Shown here piece after piece: positions 9,264 to 18,217 of a DNA stretch of 64,000 nucleotides. A model generated the notes under the pieces. It made no database searches, was not told the DNA's origin, and saw only the letters and a program-made list of their open reading frames with translations. The position numbers and the translations under genes were made by a program. Position 1 is the first letter of the stretch; each line of letters opens with the position of its first letter. Origin of the DNA: Bacillota bacterium (GTDB taxonomy: Bacteria; Bacillota; Sulfobacillia; JACIYH01); NCBI GenBank assembly GCA_040757085.1, contig JBFLXJ010000031.1, forward strand, positions 41,633-105,632, given 5' to 3'.

Positions 9264-9965
9264 GTGATGGGAGTGTGCCAGCTCGTCGACCCGGAGAGGT
9301 CGCCCCTGGTCCCTGTGCTAAAGGCCCTTCACGGGACGCTGGGGTCGTGCTTCGAAGGGGTACTCCACGATCTGAGCGATCCCGAACGGTCTCTGGTGTA
9401 CATCGTGGGCAACGTCACCGGACGGTCGGTCGGAGCTCCCGTTACCGACCTCGTCCTCAGGGCCCTGCGTACGTATGGGGATGCAGCCCCTGACCTGGTG
9501 GGTTACGAGACGCGCACCCGGGATGGGCGGCGCCTCAAGTCAAGCACGGTTTTCCTGCGTGATCCCGACTCGGGGAAAATCGTGGGTTGCCTGTGCCTCA
9601 ACGTAGATCTCACCAGGTTCGACCTGGCCGCTGCCACACTCCAGGAGCTGGCCTCCACTTCCAGCCCCGACGCAGTGCTGTTCGCGGAAGGCCAGCCGGG
9701 CGAGAAGGTCGAGACATTTGCGGGAACCGTCGAGGAAGTGCTGGCCCAGCTGGTGGAGCAGGCCCTGGCCAGAATGGGCAAGCCCGTTCCCATGATGGAT
9801 CGGGAAGACAAGCTCCGGGTGGTGCAGCAGCTTGACCGCAGGGGAGCGTTCCTCATCCGGGGGGCAGTGGAGTATGTGGCCAGCATGCTGGGGGTATCGA
9901 AGTACACCGTCTATTCATACCTGGAGGAGTCCCGGGTCCCCAGGGGGGAGTCGTTCCTCAAGTAG
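9264..9965 (+). CDS. YheO/DauR-family transcriptional regulator (PAS_6 plus HTH_22)
   Basis: 233 residues. The N-terminal part ([20 protein letters not shown] and the [12 protein letters not shown] region) matches the YheO-like PAS domain, and residues about 175-225 ([20 protein letters not shown] then [15 protein letters not shown]) match the C-terminal HTH of the same family. DauR, a member, represses D-arginine use in Pseudomonas. The gene sits 41 bases before a four-gene amino-acid operon on the same strand and probably controls it. The GTG at 9264 and the ATG at 9267 are both possible starts; GGAG at 9252 fits the GTG better. Confidence 0.85.
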   Translation: MMGVCQLVDPERSPLVPVLKALHGTLGSCFEGVLHDLSDPERSLVYIVGNVTGRSVGAPVTDLVLRALRTYGDAAPDLVGYETRTRDGRRLKSSTVFLRDPDSGKIVGCLCLNVDLTRFDLAAATLQELASTSSPDAVLFAEGQPGEKVETFAGTVEEVLAQLVEQALARMGKPVPMMDREDKLRVVQQLDRRGAFLIRGAVEYVASMLGVSKYTVYSYLEESRVPRGESFLK

Positions 9966-10006
9966 CTATGCCGGGGAAATGTGCCGGGTGAGGAGGGGTA
10001 TCGATC

Positions 10007-11212
10007 ATGCCCAGTTTTGCCACGCACCTGGAATGCGCGCGTTGCGGTAGCGTTCACGACCTCACGCACGAGCAGCATCTCTGCCCGTGCGGTGGTCCCC
10101 TTCTGGTGAGGTACGACCTCCAGGGGATCAAGAAGGCGGTCGGGAAGGAGGGCCTGGCGGGACGGGAGGCGTCCCTATGGCGGTACCGGGAATTCCTCCC
10201 CGTGGAGGATGACTCGCGGGTCGTGACCATGGGAGAAGGGTGGACTCCCCTTTTGCCCCTGCGCCGCTGGGGGGCAAAGCGCGGCTTCAGTCGCGTGTAT
10301 CTCAAGGATGAGGGTCGCAATCCAACCGGGACATTCAAGAGCCGGGGCGCCGCTGTGGGGGTCACCAGGGCGCTGGAACTCGGCGCCCGGGATATCGCCA
10401 TGCCCACCGCAGGAAATGCGGGGGGCGCCTGGTCGCTGTACGCGGCCCGCGCGGGGCTGCGGGCCCACATAGCCATGCCCAAGGACGCTCCCGTCGGCGC
10501 TGTGAAAGAATGCGTGATGGCAGGTGCTCGGGTATACCTCATCGATGGCCTCATTTCCGACGCGGGTAAGTTCATCGCCCGCGGGATAGCGAAGCACGGG
10601 TGGTACGATGCCTCCACGCTCAAAGAGCCATACCGCATTGAGGGCAAGAAGACGATGGGCCTTGAGCTGGCCGAGCAGTTCGGGTGGAACCTGCCCGACG
10701 TGGTGCTGTACCCGTGCGGCGGCGGTGTGGGCTTGATCGGGATGTGGAAGGCCTTCGATGAGCTCGAAGAGGTGGGATGGATCGGGAGAAAGCGGCCTCG
10801 CCTGGTGGCGGTGCAGGCCGAGGGATGCGCTCCCATCGTGAAGGCGTTTGAAGAGGGGAAGGCGGAGTCGGAGTTCTTTGCCGGTGCGCAGACCATTGCC
10901 GGGGGCATCCGGGTGCCCAAGGCACTGGGGGACTTCCTGGTCCTGCGCGCCGTCCGCGAAACGGGCGGGGCCGCCGTCGCGGTCAGCGATGCGGAGCTAC
11001 TGCGAGCCATGCGGGAGCTGGCTGAAGAGGAGGGACTCTTCATATGCCCCGAGGGAGCCGCAACGCTGGCTGGTCTTGTGCACATGAGGGATGCCGGGCT
11101 GGTGGACCCGGACGAGCGCATCGTGCTGTTTAACACCGGCAGCGGCCTGAAGTACACCGATCTCGTCGAGACCGATCTGCCGGTTCTGTCCGGTGACTCC
11201 GGACCCGAATAA
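10007..11212 (+). CDS. Threonine synthase-like PLP-dependent enzyme
   Basis: 401 residues with an N-terminal zinc-ribbon-like CARCG...CPCGG, as in the archaeal-type threonine synthase branch, then fold type II PLP motifs: NPTGTFKSRGAAVGV with the Schiff-base Lys (about residue 107), PTAGNAGGAW and PCGGGVGLIGMWKAF for phosphate binding. Threonine synthase converts O-phosphohomoserine to threonine. The usual SFKDR is TFKSR here. The gene lies with RidA, an Asp/Glu racemase and an amino-acid symporter rather than with homoserine genes. A catabolic ammonia-lyase role producing an enamine that RidA would clear is therefore at least as likely. A good GAGGAGG precedes the ATG. Confidence 0.8.
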   Translation: MPSFATHLECARCGSVHDLTHEQHLCPCGGPLLVRYDLQGIKKAVGKEGLAGREASLWRYREFLPVEDDSRVVTMGEGWTPLLPLRRWGAKRGFSRVYLKDEGRNPTGTFKSRGAAVGVTRALELGARDIAMPTAGNAGGAWSLYAARAGLRAHIAMPKDAPVGAVKECVMAGARVYLIDGLISDAGKFIARGIAKHGWYDASTLKEPYRIEGKKTMGLELAEQFGWNLPDVVLYPCGGGVGLIGMWKAFDELEEVGWIGRKRPRLVAVQAEGCAPIVKAFEEGKAESEFFAGAQTIAGGIRVPKALGDFLVLRAVRETGGAAVAVSDAELLRAMRELAEEEGLFICPEGAATLAGLVHMRDAGLVDPDERIVLFNTGSGLKYTDLVETDLPVLSGDSGPE

Positions 11213-11229
11213 CTGCGGGGGGTGCTACG

Positions 11230-11634
11230 GTGGCAAGGGAGCTCGTTTGCACTGAGAATGCGCCGATACCTGTGGGCCCCTACTCGCAGGCGGCGATCAG
11301 CGGGGGGTTCGTGTGCACGGCCGGCCAGCTGGGGCTTGACCCCACAACGGGCAAGCTGGTTGGCCCCGGCGTGGAAGAGCAGACGGAGAGGGCCTTGCTG
11401 AACCTGAAGGCCATCCTGGAAGCAGCGGGTAGTTCCCTCGATATGGTGGTCAAGGTGACGGTTTTCCTGGCAGATATGAGCCTGTTCGGGGCCATGAACG
11501 GGGTGTACCAGCGCTTCTTCGGAGCCGCTCCCCCGGCGCGCACCTGCGTGGCGGTGGCGGCGCTGCCCATGGGGGCGCTGGTGGAAGTCGAGGCCATTGC
11601 GGTAAAGGTCGATGGCCAGGAGGGGTCCGCATGA
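11230..11634 (+). CDS. ridA: RidA family reactive enamine/imine deaminase
   Basis: 134 residues from a GTG, 17 bases after the PLP enzyme. Family hallmarks are IPVGPYSQAA near the N-terminus, CTAGQLGLDP and the C-terminal PPARTCVAVAALPMGALVEVE, which contains the Arg that contacts the carboxylate and the Glu that activates water. RidA hydrolyses 2-aminoacrylate-type intermediates released by PLP lyases. Its place directly after such an enzyme supports a shared pathway. It overlaps the next gene by four bases (ATGA). Confidence 0.92.
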   Translation: MARELVCTENAPIPVGPYSQAAISGGFVCTAGQLGLDPTTGKLVGPGVEEQTERALLNLKAILEAAGSSLDMVVKVTVFLADMSLFGAMNGVYQRFFGAAPPARTCVAVAALPMGALVEVEAIAVKVDGQEGSA

Positions 11635-12362
11635 CGGTCCGGCCCAAAGACAAGGTGGTGGGCATCCTGGGGGGCATGGGCCCGGCGGCGACGCTGGACC
11701 TGCTGAGTAAGGTGCTCCGGCACACACCGGCCACCAGAGACCAGGAGCACCTCCGGATCCTGGTCGACATCAACCCCAAGGTCCCGGACCGAGTTGCGGC
11801 CATCCTGGAGGGAGGAGAAGACCCTGGTCCGGTGCTCGTGGAGATGGCCCGGGGGCTGGAGCGTATGGGGGCCGGGTTGCTGGCCATTGCCTGCAACACT
11901 GCCCACTACTGGTGGCAGGCCACTCAGGAGGCCGTCGGGGTACCGGTCCTCCACATGATCCGGGAAACCGTCCGCTACCTGGAAGGGCTGGATCCCGTGC
12001 CCCGCACGGCCGGGCTACTGGCGAGCAACGCCGTGGTCAGGGTGGGGCTCTACCAGGAAGCCTTGCGGGATGCGGGCATAGAGGTTGTGGTTCCGAGCGA
12101 CCCTGCCCAGGAGCGGGTGATGAGGGTGATCTGGGGCGTGAAAGGAGGGGAGGATCCCGGGAGCCTGCAATCTCTGCTGCGATCTGTAGCGGACGAAGTA
12201 GTCACGCGCGGTGCCCAGTGCGTAATAGCCGGTTGCACGGAGATTCCCATCGTACTGCCCTTTGTCGGAAACCTCGGAGTTCCCGTGGTGGATGCCACTG
12301 ACGTGCTGGCGCGCGCCATAGTGCGGGAGGCCATGGCAGTAAAGGAAGAATGCCAGCGGTAA
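11631..12362 (+). CDS. Aspartate/glutamate racemase family protein
   Basis: 243 residues. GILGGMGPAATLDLL opens the fold; the two catalytic cysteines are in AIACNTAHYWW and IAGCTEIPIVL, as in cofactor-free aspartate racemases. The family interconverts D- and L-aspartate or related amino acids. It is translationally coupled to ridA and followed by an amino-acid symporter, so I infer that it either makes a D-amino acid usable or prepares the substrate of the PLP enzyme. Exact specificity cannot be read. Confidence 0.9.
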   Translation: MTVRPKDKVVGILGGMGPAATLDLLSKVLRHTPATRDQEHLRILVDINPKVPDRVAAILEGGEDPGPVLVEMARGLERMGAGLLAIACNTAHYWWQATQEAVGVPVLHMIRETVRYLEGLDPVPRTAGLLASNAVVRVGLYQEALRDAGIEVVVPSDPAQERVMRVIWGVKGGEDPGSLQSLLRSVADEVVTRGAQCVIAGCTEIPIVLPFVGNLGVPVVDATDVLARAIVREAMAVKEECQR

Positions 12363-12386
12363 GGGGGAAAGGAGGTCGTGGGGGAG

Positions 12387-13610
12387 ATGAACGGCAAGGT
12401 TCGGTTTCCGCTGACCGCGCAGATATTCGTAGGCATGGTCCTGGGTATCATCGTCGGCGGCGTGATCGGCCCGCCTGCCGGGTCGATCAAATTCATCGGT
12501 GATATATTCATCAAACTCCTGCAGGTGGTAGTCATCCCGCTTATCTTTCTCGTGCTGGCGACAGGTACCGCCAGTCTGGGTGACCCCCGCAAGATAGGGC
12601 GGCTGGGGGGCAAAGTGCTCCTCATCTACGAGTTCACCTCGTTGATTGCAATCACGCTGGGGCTCCTGCTGGCCAACCTGATCCAACCGGGCAAGGGCCT
12701 GCCCCAGCCCCCACCGGGGGCGGTAAAGCCGCCCACGCCCATGGGCGGGCTCCAGTTGTTCATGTCCATCTTTCCCTCCAACCCCATCGACGCCATGGCC
12801 CGGGGCGACACCATGCAGGTGGTGGTGTTCGCCATCCTGTTTGGAGTGGCGCTGGGCATGGCGGGTGAGCGTGCCAGGGGTGTGATGAGGGCCCTTGAGC
12901 AACTGAACGAGGTGTTCCTGCACCTCGTCCGGATAGTGGTGAGCCTGGCACCCTTCGGGGTGTTCGCCCTCATGGCATGGACCACCGGGACCATGGGCTT
13001 GCGTGTGCTCCTGCCGTTGGGGAAGTACCTGTTCGGTATTGCCCTGGCGTGCCTGTTCATGATCTTCATCGTGAGCGGGCTTCTCGTGCGCTTTGTGGCC
13101 AAGCTCAGCGTGGTACAGTTCTTCCGTCATTCGTGGAACTACATGCTGGTGGCTTTCAGCACATGCAGCGCGGCGGCTGCCCTGCCTCTGGAGTTCCAGG
13201 CGGCGCAGAAGATGGGTATACGGCGCGAGATCTACAACTTCACCCTGCCGCTGGGCGCCATGAACCAGGACGGCACTGCCCTGTACCAGGCCATGGCGGC
13301 AGTCCTGATAGCGCAGTTCTTCGGCATCGACCTGACCTTCGCCCAGCAGTTCTTCGTCCTGCTGCTAGCCCTGCTGGCCTCTTCGGGCACTTTTGCCGTC
13401 CCCGGGGCGGGTCTGGTTACCCTGATGATCGTCCTGCGGGGTCTCGGGCTGCCCCTGGAAGGGATTGCCCTGGTGGCCGGTGTGGACCGCATAGCGGACA
13501 TGTTCCGGACTACGCTGAACGTGGTCGACGACATGGCCTGCACGCTGGCGGTGGCTGCCACGGAGAAGGCGGTAAACCCCGACGTGTTCTACGGCCGCCA
13601 GCCGGAATGA
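12387..13610 (+). CDS. Dicarboxylate/amino acid:cation symporter (DAACS family)
   Basis: 407 residues from the ATG at 12387; GGAGG at 12371 has proper spacing to it but not to the GTG at 12378. Eight or so hydrophobic segments are present. Family signatures are AFSTCSAAAALPLEFQAAQK (serine-rich hairpin), LPLGAMNQDGTALYQ (NMDGT-like, with Gln for Met) and GVDRIADMFRTTLNVVDD near the C-terminus. Members import glutamate, aspartate, serine/threonine or C4-dicarboxylates with Na+ or H+. It closes the operon and is followed by a strong terminator. Confidence 0.93.
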   Translation: MNGKVRFPLTAQIFVGMVLGIIVGGVIGPPAGSIKFIGDIFIKLLQVVVIPLIFLVLATGTASLGDPRKIGRLGGKVLLIYEFTSLIAITLGLLLANLIQPGKGLPQPPPGAVKPPTPMGGLQLFMSIFPSNPIDAMARGDTMQVVVFAILFGVALGMAGERARGVMRALEQLNEVFLHLVRIVVSLAPFGVFALMAWTTGTMGLRVLLPLGKYLFGIALACLFMIFIVSGLLVRFVAKLSVVQFFRHSWNYMLVAFSTCSAAAALPLEFQAAQKMGIRREIYNFTLPLGAMNQDGTALYQAMAAVLIAQFFGIDLTFAQQFFVLLLALLASSGTFAVPGAGLVTLMIVLRGLGLPLEGIALVAGVDRIADMFRTTLNVVDDMACTLAVAATEKAVNPDVFYGRQPE

Positions 13611-13670
13611 CCGGGCGCCGCACTACGCCAGTCTAGCATGGCCTGCAGGAGCAGGCCAGCGCACGAACTC

Positions 13671-13710
13671 GCGGCCCGCACACCGGAAACGTGTGCGGGC
13701 CGCGCGGTTT
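13671..13710 (+). terminator. Terminator-like hairpin after the amino-acid operon
   Basis: GCGGCCCGCACAC (13671-13683) and GTGTGCGGGCCGC (13691-13703) form a perfect 13 bp stem with a 7-base loop, followed by GCGGTTTG. It lies inside the longest possible frame of the next gene and so argues for a start of that gene at 13824. Confidence 0.7.
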
Positions 13711-13823
13711 GTGGTAAATTCGTGCTGTCGGGCTCAGGCCGCTCCTGCGCGGAGGCCTTCGGGTTCCACGCCGCGGCCGCGGGGACGGCAGCCGTCAAGA
13801 GGTGGAGGTCCAGCCGACATAAC

Positions 13824-15182
13824 GTGGTCGAGGCACATTCTCCGGTGACCCTGGACATAACTGACCTGAATCACCGGGGCGAGGGTGTGGGGCGCTGGCA
13901 GGGCATGACGGTATTCGTGCGGGGAGCTTTCCCCGGCGACCGGGTGCGGGCTGTGGTGCTGGAAACCAGGAAGAGTTATGCCCGTGCTCGCCTCCAGGAC
14001 GTGCTCATCCCGTCTCCCCACCGGGTGCCCGCCCCCTGCCCTGTGGCCGGGGTTTGTGGCGGGTGTCAACTACAGGGTCTGGCATATCCCGCGCAACTGG
14101 CCTGGAAACAGCGTTACGTCCGGGAAGTCCTGCGGCGTATCGGCGGTCTGGATGTCGAAGTGGCTCCTGCCGCCGGAATGGACCATCCCTGGGGTTACCG
14201 CAACAAAGCTCAGTTCCCGCTCGGCACGCGAGGCGGGAAGCTGGTGGCCGGTTGTTTTGAGCCCGGTACACATGACATCGTCGAAATCGACCGGTGTGCT
14301 CTGCAGCATGAAGCCAACAACCGGGCTCTGGCGGCCGCCCGCAGTCTCCTGGAAGAGTTGCGCATTCCCGTTTACGACGAGCTGGCAGACCGCGGTTTCG
14401 CCCGTCACCTGGTTACGCGGGTGGGGGCCCGGACGGAAGAAATCATGGGGGTTGTGGTCACCCGTTACTGGCGACCCCGCGGGGCAGTGTGGCCCGGTGC
14501 TTTCCCCGGGCGGTGGATGGGTGCCGTCCCGGGTCTGGTTTCCGTCTATCAGAACCTGAACCCGCGACGGACCAACGTGATCATGGGCGAGGAGGACAGG
14601 TTGCTGCTGGGCAAGCCCGTCATCGAAGACCGGTTACTGGGGCTTACCTTCCGGATCTCTCCGCATTCCTTTTATCAGGTAAATCCCCACCAGGCGGAGG
14701 TGATGTACACCCTGGTGCGAAACTGGGCCGGGCTCGGAGAAAGCGAGCTGGCTCTCGACGTTTACTGCGGCGTGGGGACCATCGCCCTGGTACTCGCCGC
14801 CCAGGGGGCGCAGGTGGTGGGGATCGAGGAAGTGGCCGCCGCGGTACAGGATGCCCGGGAGAACGCCCGGGCCAACGGGCTCGACCACGTGCAGTTCGTG
14901 TGCGGAAAGGCCGAAGACGTGCTCCCCGGCCTCATGGAAAAGCGCCTTCCGCAGGTGGTGGTGCTCGATCCGCCCCGACAGGGAGTGGCCAGGACAGTGC
15001 TGGAAGCGCTCCTGAAGGCGGGGCCACCGCGCGTCATATACGTGTCCTGCGCGCCCGCCACCCTGGCCCGCGACCTGGCGGTGCTGGTACAGGGCGGATA
15101 CCGCGTTCTCGCGGTCCAGCCCGTGGACATGTTTCCCCAGACCGCTCACGTCGAGTCTGTGGCACGGCTGGAAAAGGGCTGA
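13824..15182 (+). CDS. 23S rRNA (uracil-5-)-methyltransferase, RlmD/RumA family
   Basis: About 452 residues from the GTG at 13824; a longer frame to 13638 would run through the terminator hairpin. A TRAM RNA-binding domain comes first (LDITDLNHRGEGVGR), then an Fe-S cluster site (CPVAGVCGGCQLQGL, with a later Cys in IDRCALQHEANN), the SAM pocket (ALDVYCGVGTIALVLA), VVVLDPPRQGV and the nucleophile loop YVSCAPATLARD. The family places m5U in 23S rRNA. Bacillota often carry several paralogues, so the exact position modified is not certain. AGGTGGAGG is upstream at slightly long spacing. Confidence 0.9.
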   Translation: MVEAHSPVTLDITDLNHRGEGVGRWQGMTVFVRGAFPGDRVRAVVLETRKSYARARLQDVLIPSPHRVPAPCPVAGVCGGCQLQGLAYPAQLAWKQRYVREVLRRIGGLDVEVAPAAGMDHPWGYRNKAQFPLGTRGGKLVAGCFEPGTHDIVEIDRCALQHEANNRALAAARSLLEELRIPVYDELADRGFARHLVTRVGARTEEIMGVVVTRYWRPRGAVWPGAFPGRWMGAVPGLVSVYQNLNPRRTNVIMGEEDRLLLGKPVIEDRLLGLTFRISPHSFYQVNPHQAEVMYTLVRNWAGLGESELALDVYCGVGTIALVLAAQGAQVVGIEEVAAAVQDARENARANGLDHVQFVCGKAEDVLPGLMEKRLPQVVVLDPPRQGVARTVLEALLKAGPPRVIYVSCAPATLARDLAVLVQGGYRVLAVQPVDMFPQTAHVESVARLEKG

Positions 15183-15226
15183 GCCTGGCGGCAGGTGGGC
15201 ACCCCGCCCTGCTGCTGCCGGACATG

Positions 15227-15245
15227 TGCCGGAAGGCTTCCGGCA
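15227..15245. terminator. Short hairpin between convergent genes
   Basis: TGCCGGAA and TTCCGGCA form a perfect 8 bp stem with a 3-base loop between the methyltransferase and peptidase genes that point at each other. There is no T-run, so activity as a terminator is uncertain. Confidence 0.3.
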
Positions 15246-15251
15246 GTGCGC

Positions 15252-17237
15252 TCACCTGCTCCCCAGCCACCGGTCAAACCAGTCCAGCACCCGCTGCACG
15301 TAGTCCACCCGGTAGCTCGGCTTCCCCTGGTGAACGAACAGATGGTTGCTGTCAGGGTACCGAACCAGCTGGGCCTCCTTACCGAGCTGACGCAGTGCAA
15401 CGTAAAACTGTTCTGCCTGTTCGATGGGGCAACGTTCGTCCTTTTCCCCGTGGAGCAAAAGCACCGGCGTTTTCACCCGCTCCACGTGCAGCAGTGCGGC
15501 GAACCTCAACAGCCGCTCGGGATCGCGCCAGGGAACCCCGCCCAACTCTTCGCGGAGGAACACGTAGCTGATGTCCGAGGACCCGTACATGCTGAGGGGA
15601 TTGCACACGGAGCCCCCACTGACTGCGGCCCGGAACCGGTCGGTCCGGGTGATGGCCCAGTTCGTCATGAAGCCGCCATAGCTGTAACCCGCTATGCCCA
15701 GACGTTCCGGATCAGCCACGCCCAGTTCCACCACGTGGTCCACCCCGGCAAGGATGTCCCCGAAGTCTTTACCGCCCCAGTCACCCTGGCAGCGCAAAGA
15801 GAAATCCGTGCCGTATGTCTGGCTGCCCCGCGGATTGGTGTAAAGTACAGCGTAGCCCCGCGCCGCCAGGCACTGAAACTGGTGGTAATAACCGTAGCCG
15901 TATGCACCGTGGGGGCCACCGTGGACAAAAACCACCAGCGGGTATCTCTTACCCGCTTCGAAGCCCAGGGGACGTAACAGGTAACCTTCGATGGGCAGCC
16001 CATCGGCCCCCGGGAAACACAGCAGTTCGGGCGAACCCAGCTCCATCTCCGAGAAAATATCACCGTTGACGTCGGTAAGTTGCTTCTCTTCGCCAGACGG
16101 ACTTGAGTAGTACACTTCCGCAGCCCGCTCCGGCGTAGTCACGGTGTAGGCAAAAGATCCGTCCGCCCCGGCCGAGAAGCCAGTGAGCACCCGCCTATCG
16201 CCCGGTACGCGGACTTCCGTTGCCCCGCTCCGAACGTCCACCCGCAGCAGGCCACACCGGCCCCGGTCCGAGGCCAGGAAGAAAATGCCCGTCCCGTCCG
16301 CATCCCACACCGCAGCGGGCACACCATCGGCCGCCCCCACGTCGCCTGCACCCATGGGCATGGGCGGCCTGTCCAGTGCCGCGGTGACACATTCCGCGCC
16401 CCGGCGCTCGACATCAATGACCCACACGCCCGGCGTCCGCCCCACCCACGTCTCGCCCCGCACACCCACGTATGCAATCCTGTTCCCATCAGGCGACCAG
16501 GAGGGCACCGCCGGCATCAAACCCGCAAAACCCTCCGCTACGCAAATCCCCTCGCCCGTATCAACATCGAACACCCACAGGTCCATGCACGGCGTATGGT
16601 CACGGTTCGCCCCCGGTCTCACAGCAACAGCTATGCGTCTTCCATCAGGAGACCAGGCAGGCACTCCCTGCACATGCACTCCCGACGTCACCTGCCGCGG
16701 CTCTCCACCCGCGATGGGAACCACAAATACTTGCGCCGTCTCGGGCCCCAGCACGCCCGCACCATCCAGCTTGTGAAGTAGCCGCGTGCACACGATGGGC
16801 CCCCGGCCTTTGGCGGACGACGCCGGTCGCGTCTCACCAGCTCCCAGGGCAGCAATGGCCACGGCCCTCCCGTCCGGTGCCACCGACGGTGCCGAACAAA
16901 CCCCCCTCAGGCCGGTGGTGACGGGATACGCTTCCCCTCCCCCCATCGGCAAGTACCAGATCTGGTCACTGCCGGTCCTGTCCGACAGGAAGACCAGGCC
17001 GCTCCCGTCGGGAAGCCACCGCGGGCAACGGTCCCTGTTCTCGCCTCGCGTCAACCTGCGCACGCGCCCGGTTTCTGTGTCGGCCACCCATAACGCTGAC
17101 TTGTACCCGTCCGCAGCCTCATCTATTTGGGTCACAGTGAAAGCAACCGCGCCCCCTCCCGGGCGCAGTTGCGGGTCGGAAACGACGCTGATCCTGTAAA
17201 TGTCCTCCGGACACGGCCGTCTCTTTGAACGAGGCAT
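15252..17237 (-). CDS. S9-family prolyl oligopeptidase/acylaminoacyl-peptidase
   Basis: 661 residues. The N-terminal ~400 residues form a beta-propeller with TolB-like repeats (for example PRWLPDGSGLVFLSDRTG, PAWSPDGRRIAV, PSWSPDGNRIAYVG). The C-terminal alpha/beta hydrolase has the catalytic Ser in GIAGYSYGGFMTNW, Asp in LLLHGEKDERCP and His in DSNHLFVHQG. No signal peptide is seen, so it should be cytoplasmic, cutting short or N-blocked peptides. It lies 58 bases after a peptide ABC transporter operon on the same strand, a natural partner for degradation of imported peptides. Confidence 0.93.
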   Translation of the reverse strand: MPRSKRRPCPEDIYRISVVSDPQLRPGGGAVAFTVTQIDEAADGYKSALWVADTETGRVRRLTRGENRDRCPRWLPDGSGLVFLSDRTGSDQIWYLPMGGGEAYPVTTGLRGVCSAPSVAPDGRAVAIAALGAGETRPASSAKGRGPIVCTRLLHKLDGAGVLGPETAQVFVVPIAGGEPRQVTSGVHVQGVPAWSPDGRRIAVAVRPGANRDHTPCMDLWVFDVDTGEGICVAEGFAGLMPAVPSWSPDGNRIAYVGVRGETWVGRTPGVWVIDVERRGAECVTAALDRPPMPMGAGDVGAADGVPAAVWDADGTGIFFLASDRGRCGLLRVDVRSGATEVRVPGDRRVLTGFSAGADGSFAYTVTTPERAAEVYYSSPSGEEKQLTDVNGDIFSEMELGSPELLCFPGADGLPIEGYLLRPLGFEAGKRYPLVVFVHGGPHGAYGYGYYHQFQCLAARGYAVLYTNPRGSQTYGTDFSLRCQGDWGGKDFGDILAGVDHVVELGVADPERLGIAGYSYGGFMTNWAITRTDRFRAAVSGGSVCNPLSMYGSSDISYVFLREELGGVPWRDPERLLRFAALLHVERVKTPVLLLHGEKDERCPIEQAEQFYVALRQLGKEAQLVRYPDSNHLFVHQGKPSYRVDYVQRVLDWFDRWLGSR

Positions 17238-17295
17238 GGCTGTTCAACCCCCGCAAAGTCATTTTCGGCGGAAAAGGCTCCCACCGTCAGGACGT

Positions 17296-18189
17296 TCACG
17301 TTTTCATCTTGGGATCAAGAGCATCCCGTAGACCGTCGCCCAGCAAGTTGAACGCCAGCACGGTGATCGTAATCGCCAGCCCCGGAAAAAGGGCAATGTG
17401 CGGCGCTCTCCTCATGTATTGCCTGCCCGCGTTGAGGATGGAGCCCCAACTTGCGGTCGGCGGCTGGGCCCCGAAGCCCAAGAAGCTCAGGCTGCTCTCG
17501 ATCAGGATCGCCCCCGCCACATTCAGGGTAGCCAGGACAATCACAGGGGCCAGGCAGTTCGGCACGATGTGCTTCAAGATTATGAGCAGGTTGCTGCCCC
17601 CAAGCGCGCGGGCTGCCTCCACGAATTCTCGCGATCGAAGGGAGAGAACCGATCCCCGCGTGACCCGGGCATACCCCGACCAGTGCGTCAGGCCGATGAC
17701 AAGCATGACCGTCGTCAAGCTAGGACCCACAGCCGCGACGATAGCGATTATGAGCAAGAACTCGGGCACCGACATCAACACATCGACTATGCGCATGATC
17801 ACATTGTCTACGACCCCGCCGTAATAACCCCCCAGCGCCCCCAGAAACACGCCGACCACCAGCGATATCCCGGCAGCGATAAAGCCCACGGTAAGGGAAA
17901 CGCGCGTTCCGTACATGACGCGGCTCAGCACGTCCCGGCCCAGCTCATCAAGACCCATGGGATGCGCCGCGCTCGGCAGCTCCAAACGCCGCGCCGGGTC
18001 CACCGCGTAGGGGTCATAGGGGGCCAGGAATGGTGCGAAAATGGCGACAATGTACAGCAAGATGATGATTACTGCCCCAGCAAGTGCCAGCCTATGCCGG
18101 CGGAACTTGCGCCACACCACCTGCCCCCAGCTCATGCTGGGGCGTTCGCGTGCCCCCACCGTCACCGCCTGGATACCATCACTTGGCAT
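17296..18189 (-). CDS. Dipeptide/oligopeptide ABC transporter permease, DppC/OppC type
   Basis: 298 residues from the ATG at 18189, which has GAGGGG upstream; the longer frame overlaps the previous gene. A short cytoplasmic N-terminus with WRKFRRHRLALAGAVII enters the first helix; HPMGLDELGRDVLSRVMYGTRVSL is the OppC N-domain hallmark. The EAA loop is EAARALGGSNLLIILKHIVPN. Six membrane segments are expected. No ATPase genes follow in this window, so the transporter must use DppD/DppF-like proteins encoded elsewhere. Confidence 0.93.
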   Translation of the reverse strand: MPSDGIQAVTVGARERPSMSWGQVVWRKFRRHRLALAGAVIIILLYIVAIFAPFLAPYDPYAVDPARRLELPSAAHPMGLDELGRDVLSRVMYGTRVSLTVGFIAAGISLVVGVFLGALGGYYGGVVDNVIMRIVDVLMSVPEFLLIIAIVAAVGPSLTTVMLVIGLTHWSGYARVTRGSVLSLRSREFVEAARALGGSNLLIILKHIVPNCLAPVIVLATLNVAGAILIESSLSFLGFGAQPPTASWGSILNAGRQYMRRAPHIALFPGLAITITVLAFNLLGDGLRDALDPKMKT

Positions 18190-18217
18190 GCCTGCACCCC
18201 TCACACACGTAGAAAGT

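Noticed and set aside
10054..11727. 557-codon minus-strand frame opposite the threonine synthase-like and RidA genes
   Set aside because: It is the antisense shadow of two clear genes with conserved motifs; Ser/Pro/Arg-rich without family likeness.
12015..13130. 371-codon His/Gln-rich minus-strand frame
   Set aside because: Shadow of the racemase and DAACS symporter genes; composition is that of antisense to hydrophobic membrane segments.
13638..13823. N-terminal extension of the rRNA methyltransferase
   Set aside because: The region contains a perfect 13 bp terminator hairpin and is not conserved-looking; GTG at 13824 just before the TRAM domain is preferred.
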